Assembly: GCA_032622095.1 (NCBI GenBank)
Contig: CP136068.1
Coordinates: forward strand, 155,645,151-155,709,150
Direction of reading: 5' to 3'
Length of the DNA stretch: 64,000 nucleotides
Source of the DNA: Siphonodentalium dalli
Taxonomy: Eukaryota > Mollusca > Scaphopoda > Gadilida > Siphonodentaliidae
Shown here: positions 58,537 through 64,000 of the stretch, piece after piece
Layout of the letters: every line of letters starts with the position of its first letter
Numbering within the stretch: position 1 is the first letter of the stretch
The notes under the pieces: model-generated
Seen by the model: only the letters and a program-made list of their open reading frames with translations
The model's database searches: none
Told to the model about the DNA's origin: nothing
Translations under genes and position numbers: made by a program

Positions 58537-59511
58537 TCTATTATATATTTTGGAGGATCTGTCTGTTTGTGTGTGTGTGTGTGTCTGTCTGTTCGCGATG
58601 GATTCGAAAACGGCCGAGCCGATTTCGATGAAACTTGGTATGTGGGGGTGTTTTCGGCTGGGGAGTGACATGAGCCTATTAATTTGCCCGTGCCACGTGA
58701 CCTTGACCTTGAAATCGGGTCATTTCAAGGTCAAACGCCCGAATATCACGGGATTTCGATGAAACTTGGTATGTGGGGGTACTTTCGGCCGTGGAGTGGC
58801 ATGGGCCTGTTAACTTGCCCGTGCGACGTGAACTTGACCTTGAAATCGGGTCATTTCAAAGTCAAACGCCCGAATATCACGGGATTTCGATGAAACTTGG
58901 TATGAGGGGTATTTTCGACCGGGGAGTGGCATAGGCTTATTAATTTGCCCGTGCGACGTGATCTTGACCTTGAAATCGAGTAATGTCAAGGTCAAACGCC
59001 CGAATATCACGGGATTTCGATGAAAATTAGTGCCCAGGGATACTTTCGTATGTGGAGTCTCATAAGCGTATTCATTTGCCCGTGCGACGTGACCTTGACC
59101 TTGAAATCGGGTCAATTCAAGGTCAAATCGCGAATTTTGATGGGATTTCCACGAAATTTGATACGTGGGGTTACTTTTGTCCACTGAGTGTTTTGGACGG
59201 GTCGAGTCGTGACCCCGACCTCACCTTGATCTTCAAAATGATCAATTCGAGGTCAAATCGGGTAAAACCGGATGCATTTCGACGGGTACTTGTGTCGGGT
59301 ACTTTTGCCCGTGCAGTGTTTTGGACGGGTCAAATCGTGACCCCACCTGACTTTGACCTTCACAATTGACAATTCAATGTCAAATCTCGCAATTCGCCGA
59401 AAAGCAGAGGGGAAACAGCCCGGACGAAGTCGGGTCCACCGTCACTTGACCTTGACCTTCAAAATGGACAATTCAAGGTCAAAGCCCAGACGAAGTCGGG
59501 TCACCTTCTAG
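58537..59511 (+). mobile_element. Helitron-like element 3, with five internal units
   Basis: Begins TCTATTATATATTTTGGAGG at the previous element's end and finishes CACCTTCTAG at 59511, followed by T. The internal ~125-bp unit (GGGATTTCGATGAAACTTGG ... CTTGACCTTGAAATCGGGTC) is amplified about five-fold, which makes this copy the longest of the three. The terminal hairpin is at about 59484-59500. No Rep/helicase. Confidence 0.85.
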
Positions 59512-59527
59512 TATATATATATTAGTA

Positions 59528-60386
59528 AATTGCGATAGGTACATGTACCCGCGCGCCCGCGCCATGTGAGCCCATAGCCATGTATAGGGTATGTTCTGCC
59601 AGCTTAGGCACACAAACTACTTGATAAATTGATGGGAATAATGCAGATTTGAATTCATATAGTACCCGTCTATCAGAATCGGGGCAACTAATTTTTATAT
59701 TGTAGTCATTTAAGGTCGAATTAACCCTTTCCGCCGGACCCATATACTCCATGCAATATTAGAGATGTATAGTGTATGTTCTGTCAGCTTAGGCGCACAA
59801 ACTACTTGATAAATTGATGGGAATATTAGATACTTTAATTCATATAATACCCGTCTATCAGAATCGGTGCGACTAATTTTTATAATTTAGTCATTTAAGG
59901 TCGAATTAACCCTTTCCGCCGGACCCATATATACTCCAATATTAGCGATGCATATGGTATGTTCTGTCAGCTTATAGGCGCACAAACTACTTGATAAATT
60001 GATGGGAATATTGCAGATTTGAATTCATATGGTAACCGTCAATCAGAATCGGTGAGACTATGTTTTATATTTTTGTCATTTAAGGTCGAATTAACCCTTT
60101 CCGCCGGACCCATATAGTCCAATATTAGCGATGTATAGGGTATGTTCTGCATGTCAGCTTAGGCGCACAAACTACTTGATAAATTGATGGGAATATTGGA
60201 TACTTTAATTCATATAGTACCCGTCTATCAGCATCGGTGCGTGCGACTAATTTTATAATTTTAGTCATTTAAGGTGCAATATTCCCATCAATTTATCAAG
60301 TGGTTTGGGCGCCTAAGCTGACAGAACATACCGTATACATGGATATGGGCGCACTTGGCGCGCGGGTACCTACATGTATCGCAATA
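59528..60386. mobile_element. ~860-bp inverted-repeat element with 184-bp tandem interior
   Basis: ATTGCGATAGGTACATGTAC at 59529 and its near-complement ending at 60385 begin ~120-bp inverted arms; both carry TATAGGGTATGTTCTG / CAGAACATACCGTATA and TTGATAAATTGATGGGAAT. Inside are about four units of ~184 bp, marked AACCCTTTCCGCCGGACCC at 59724, 59908 and 60093. TA may flank both ends. No ORF of interest. Confidence 0.86.
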
Positions 60387-60409
60387 TACTATCTCTATAT
60401 TATATATAT

Positions 60410-60477
60410 ATACAACAGTGTATCGTTTCGAATGGACTCTCAGGCATGGGCACTGAGTGCCGTTTATTTAATTTATA

Positions 60478-60571
<94 letters not shown>

Positions 60572-60640
60572 TATAAATTAAATAAACGGCACTCAGTGCC
60601 CATGCCTGAGAGTCCATTCGAAACGATACACTGTTGTATA
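60410..60640. repeat. Perfect inverted repeat around (AT)n
   Basis: Arms of about 69 bp (CAACAGTGTATCGTTTCGAA ... and the exact complement ending at 60638) flank about 90 bp of AT repeat (60478-60568). The arms appear identical, so the structure is recent or actively homogenised, and it is a strong candidate for cruciform extrusion and assembly errors. Confidence 0.94.
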
Positions 60641-60795
60641 CGGGTAATCTGTTGAACAAACCCAGCGGAGTTTGGGTATATAGGTACCGCAATAAGTCCA
60701 ACTCCTAACGAAATAAAGGACAACCTGTGTAGGATGTAGACAATATCCAGAAAACACATTTATGCGGTACCGTCCTGTTGGGAGTCTAAGCATAA
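60573..60795 (+). repeat. Dispersed direct repeat, copy 1 (copy 2 at 63540-63765)
   Basis: TTAATATAAATTAAATAAAC, GTCCATTCGAAACGATAC, TAGGTACCGCAATAAGTCC and GGACAACCTGTGTAGGATG recur in order at 63540-63765. The right arm of the AT palindrome is the start of this repeat. Confidence 0.88.
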
Positions 60796-61383
60796 ATACA
60801 CAGATTGGGACAAGGCACCATACCTGGCTTTATGCAAAGACAAACAACCATGATGTGTCGTGTCTTGATGTAAACGACAGTAGGGATAAGGTCAAGGCCG
60901 TAGTAATTAAGGCCAGTACCCTGAGAGCCAATCGAAGACACGCAGATATAGTTCGGTGTGGGTCAGCCAATCAGAAATGGAGTAAGAGAAATGGTCAAAA
61001 TTGAGGACGAAATGAATCCTAACTCTGTCTTTTGCGTAGAGAATTTCGGACAGGGAAGTCGGGTTTATCTTTCGGGAACAAAAATTTTGAACTTGACAAT
61101 TTATTCAACCCTTGTAGACTTTCCTTATTTGACACACATGTTTGTATTTTCCCATCCACCCTCCCTCCTGGAGACATGGTTTTAACAACTTTTTCTCAAT
61201 CCAGGTCTCCATGTCTCAACATTTGTTTCACCACCAACTTCAACCTCGGCTATACATGCCGGGCCTTTTAAAGCCCTCACCTTTTGTCTCAATATTGCCC
61301 ATATCTAATAGTGTTTATTCATTTAGAATTTTATACAGATTATCTATATTTGCGAATGTCTGTCTGTCTATCTATGTTCTATA
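60796..61383. other. No gene recognised
   Basis: No domain in the overlapping frames at 60762-61429. The text is not repeated elsewhere in the window. Confidence 0.45.
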
Positions 61384-62770
61384 TAAATTAACAGGGGACC
61401 ATCTAGATGGCACCAAAGGGGTCTACTAGGGGTAACTTTTTACGAGAAAAATATGTCAAAAGTGGCGCCGTTCGAGTCAGGGATGCACGGTAGGGGCGAG
61501 GGGCACCACAATTGATAAACTAAGTTTAGCGCCGAGGGACCATCTAGATAGCACCAAACTGGTCTACTAGGTGTAACTTTTTACGAGAAAGATAATGGTG
61601 TGGGTTATAATTTTCTAAAAAGACGCTGTTGTCAGGGGCAGAACAGGGGAGGGGCAGAAAAAATGTTTGCCGCTGATTGCCACGAAACTTGTATATGATC
61701 ATTCCCATGATATGAGGAATCTAATGGCGTTGTTTAAATATGTCAAACGTGGCGCCATTCGCGTCAGGGATGCACGGAGGGGAGAGGGCACGGAAATTTA
61801 TAGAACTTATTTTAGCGCCGATTTCCACCAAATTGATGCACATTCTTATATTGATACCAAACTTATATAAAATCATCCACATTGTATGCGGAGTCTAATG
61901 GTGTGGCTTAAACCTGTTAAAAGTGGCGTTATTCGAGTCAGGGGCGCACTGAAAAGTAGAGGGGGACCAGAATTGATACACAATAATTTTAGCGCCAATT
62001 TTCTCCAAATTGATTCACATTCTTATACATGATACGTGGAATCAAATCATGTGATTTAAAGACGCTATGTTGGTGCTGTTTGTGTGAGAGATGGTGTGGG
62101 GTGTGGGTGGGCAAAACAATTTATAAAACAAATTGTTTAGTCGCCGATTAGCACCAAACTCATAAATAATCATCCCCAGGATATCAGGAGTCGAATTGTG
62201 TGGTTTAAAGATGTTTTTAAAAAGTGGTGCCATTCGAGACAGGGGTCTACAGAGGATGAGAGAGACACAAAAATGTATAAACAATATGTTTACCTCCGAT
62301 TTCCACCAGACTGATACTTATTCTTCTCCGTGATTCGAGGAATCTAATCGTGTGGTTTAAATACGCCAAATTTGTGCCGTTTGTGTGAGATATATGGGGC
62401 TCTAAATTTGAATTTAATTGTATACTCGCCAATTTTCAACAATTTTATATATATTCATCTCCATAATGAGTCTAAGTTTGTGGTTTAATGATGTCAAATG
62501 TGGCGCAGCTTGAGTCCGAAATAGGAAGGGCGGGTCACCAAAACTGATAGAAATATGTTTAGTGCCAATTAACATCACATTCATACAGGTTTTTCTCAAA
62601 TGAGGAATCAAATCGTGGGTGTTAAAAATGTTAAATTTGGTGCCTAGATATATTTGCAAATATAATGTCTGTCTGTATGTGTTCTATATATAACTTCACA
62701 GGGTACAACCGAGATGGCACCAAGGCGTTCTAACAGTGGTCACTCTTTACGAGGACGAAAATGGTGCATG
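61384..62770. repeat. Degenerate ~170-190-bp tandem repeat
   Basis: Blocks such as GTGGCGCCATTCG.GTCAGGG, TTAGCGCCGATTTCCACCAA and ATCTAATG..GTGGTTTAAA recur about seven times. Both ends carry TGTCTGTCTGTATGTGTTCT-like text followed by GATGGCACCAA (61360-61415 and 62665-62725). Confidence 0.8.
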
Positions 62771-62884
62771 CTAAAATATTAGAATAGCTCATGTTTTCCC
62801 CATTCAATACAGTTTCCACACAAAAAACTACAAGAGATATGGAAATGTATAAAATGTATGTTCAACAATAGTGGTCATAGTGTG

Positions 62885-63215
62885 CCGTCAAATATAATTT
62901 CTTCTGAGATAAAAGAAAGCGGAGTCAGTTGCACGTGACTTTCCAGGATCCTCCAATACTGACACCTAACAAGGTTATATATGCCCAATATACAGAGGAT
63001 ATCGTTCATGTTTTAGAACAGACTCATCTCCTAACATAGACAACTCAAAATCTCGCTATGTTGCCTAGCAACATTTCTTTTAAACTGAGTATAATTAGCT
63101 GGACATTTCTTTGAAACATCTGTATCTTAATGAAGATATGACAACCAGGTGTCCTTAACATCTTAGTCAAACCCACTATGGTTGATTGATACATCTCTAT
63201 TTAAAACCCAATTGT
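62885..63215 (-). repeat. Dispersed repeat, inverted copy of 35778-36165
   Basis: Diverged complement of the repeat at 35778, with several short deletions. The ORF seen in the other copy is not preserved. Confidence 0.8.
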
Positions 63216-63354
63216 CGTCTTTAATTTTTGCGAACTATTGTGTTTATGGTGTTCATGTTATAACGTCTGAAGTATACGCAGTTGTAAATAAATAAATAGT
63301 TCGTTATTGGTGGGACGAGATAAACAAAATGACAATCGCTCCGATCCGACACGG

Positions 63355-63538
63355 TGAGCTACTACTTATATTCCGGGTGTAAGAATCATGTTTTGTGATG
63401 CTATTTGGATATATAATTTATGAGAGTATGTGTGACGCTTTGAACAAGAGTATCCTCTATTCCCAACATATATCCACAATATGCAGAGGGTTTCACATCA
63501 CTTTAACCTGGGCAACGCCGGGTAATCCTGCTATTATA
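63355..63538 (+). repeat. Dispersed repeat, inverted copy of 24855-25010
   Basis: TTTTGTGATGCTATTTGGAT through TCACATCACTTTAACCTGGG, then GCAACGCCGGGTAATCCTGC. This end has a stem-like CCTGGGCAACGCCGGG close to the terminus, similar in position to Helitron hairpins. Confidence 0.78.
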
Positions 63539-63539
63539 T

Positions 63540-63765
63540 TAATATAAATTAAATACACGACACCCAGTGCCCATGTTTGAGTCCATTCGAAACGATGCAT
63601 TGTTTGTCAACAAACGAAGCGGAGTCATAAAGAGATAGGTACCGCAATAAGTCGAACCCCTAACGAAATAAAGGACAACCTGGATAGGATGTAGACAATA
63701 TCCAGAAAACACATTAACATTTTATGCGGTCCCGTCTTGTTGGGAGTCTAAGCATAAAAGTAAAC
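63540..63765 (+). repeat. Dispersed direct repeat, copy 2
   Basis: Match to 60573-60795. The left AT palindrome arm is absent here; the copy instead follows immediately on the preceding dispersed repeat. Confidence 0.87.
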
Positions 63766-63784
63766 ATAAATCAAACAACTTAAT

Positions 63785-63985
63785 CAGGTCTGGGTGTACC
63801 ACCAATCGATCTGTTGTAGCTCGATAAATCGCAAAATAACTTTGCGATAAATCACAGACAAATTCGTGAGCAAACTACTTGGCGATTTATCACAAAGATG
63901 TTTGCGATTTATCGCAATTTGAGATTTATCATAAAGGTTTGCAATGACTCGCAATGGTTTGTAATTTATCGCATATATATATATG
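63785..63985. repeat. Cluster of GCGATAAATC / GATTTATCGC motifs
   Basis: At least eight occurrences of (T)GCGATAAATC(A/G) or its complement within 200 bp, in both orientations, running to the end of the window. Confidence 0.75.
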
Positions 63986-64000
63986 TGTATGCGTTGGTAC

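Noticed and set aside
57530-59369. Overlapping ORFs at 57.5-59.4 kb as a gene
   Set aside because: They are translations of Helitron-like core repeats, open in several frames on both strands.

Overview
This is a gene-poor, repeat-dominated stretch of an animal nuclear genome. The base composition is AT-rich, microsatellites are plentiful, and spliced-gene signals, LINE reverse-transcriptase remnants and many DNA-transposon derivatives are present. Nothing looks bacterial, organellar or viral. The style of the repeats (ATGTACATG-rich text, ~160-bp tandem-core elements, Helitron-like modules) and a lineage-specific peptide-type GPCR suggest a marine invertebrate, most likely a lophotrochozoan such as a mollusc. 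That placement is inference.

Only one cellular gene is convincing: a class-A (rhodopsin-like) GPCR coding exon on the minus strand at 40056-41130. It covers TM1-TM7 but carries a perfect 10-bp tandem duplication right at the E/DRY motif, which breaks the frame. A 108-bp, phase 0-0 candidate exon lies upstream on the same strand (57049-57156) and could encode part of its extracellular N-terminus. If so, the intervening ~16 kb is an intron filled with repeats.

Layout: 1-2655, a 664-bp tandem repeat. 2714-14032, three consecutive inverted-repeat structures: long arms around a ~160-bp array, a 3-kb palindrome with a nested 335-bp element, and short arms around a G/C-rich ~190-bp array. 14-26 kb, mostly unique sequence with a LINE 3' end, a minisatellite invaded by two transposons, and hairpin elements. 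26969-31659, a decayed minus-strand LINE whose endonuclease region has been blown up into ~32 copies of a 41-bp unit and whose RT region holds a second LINE in the opposite orientation. 32-36 kb, TIR elements and an 832-bp higher-order repeat. 37.8-41.6 kb, three TTAA-flanked MITEs around the GPCR exon. 42609-47637, a 5-kb element with ~400-bp inverted arms, tandem arrays and TTA flanks. 47.6-57 kb, minisatellites, LINE ends and ~400-bp tandems. 57490-59511, three Helitron-like elements head to tail. 59528-60386, another inverted-repeat/tandem-array element. 60.4-64 kb, an AT cruciform and degenerate repeats.

Two themes stand out. First, elements with inverted arms around an internal array recur with unrelated sequence, at least four times, several with TA or TTA flanks. 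Second, a 69-bp near-perfect palindrome recurs 13 times inside at least two different TIR families.
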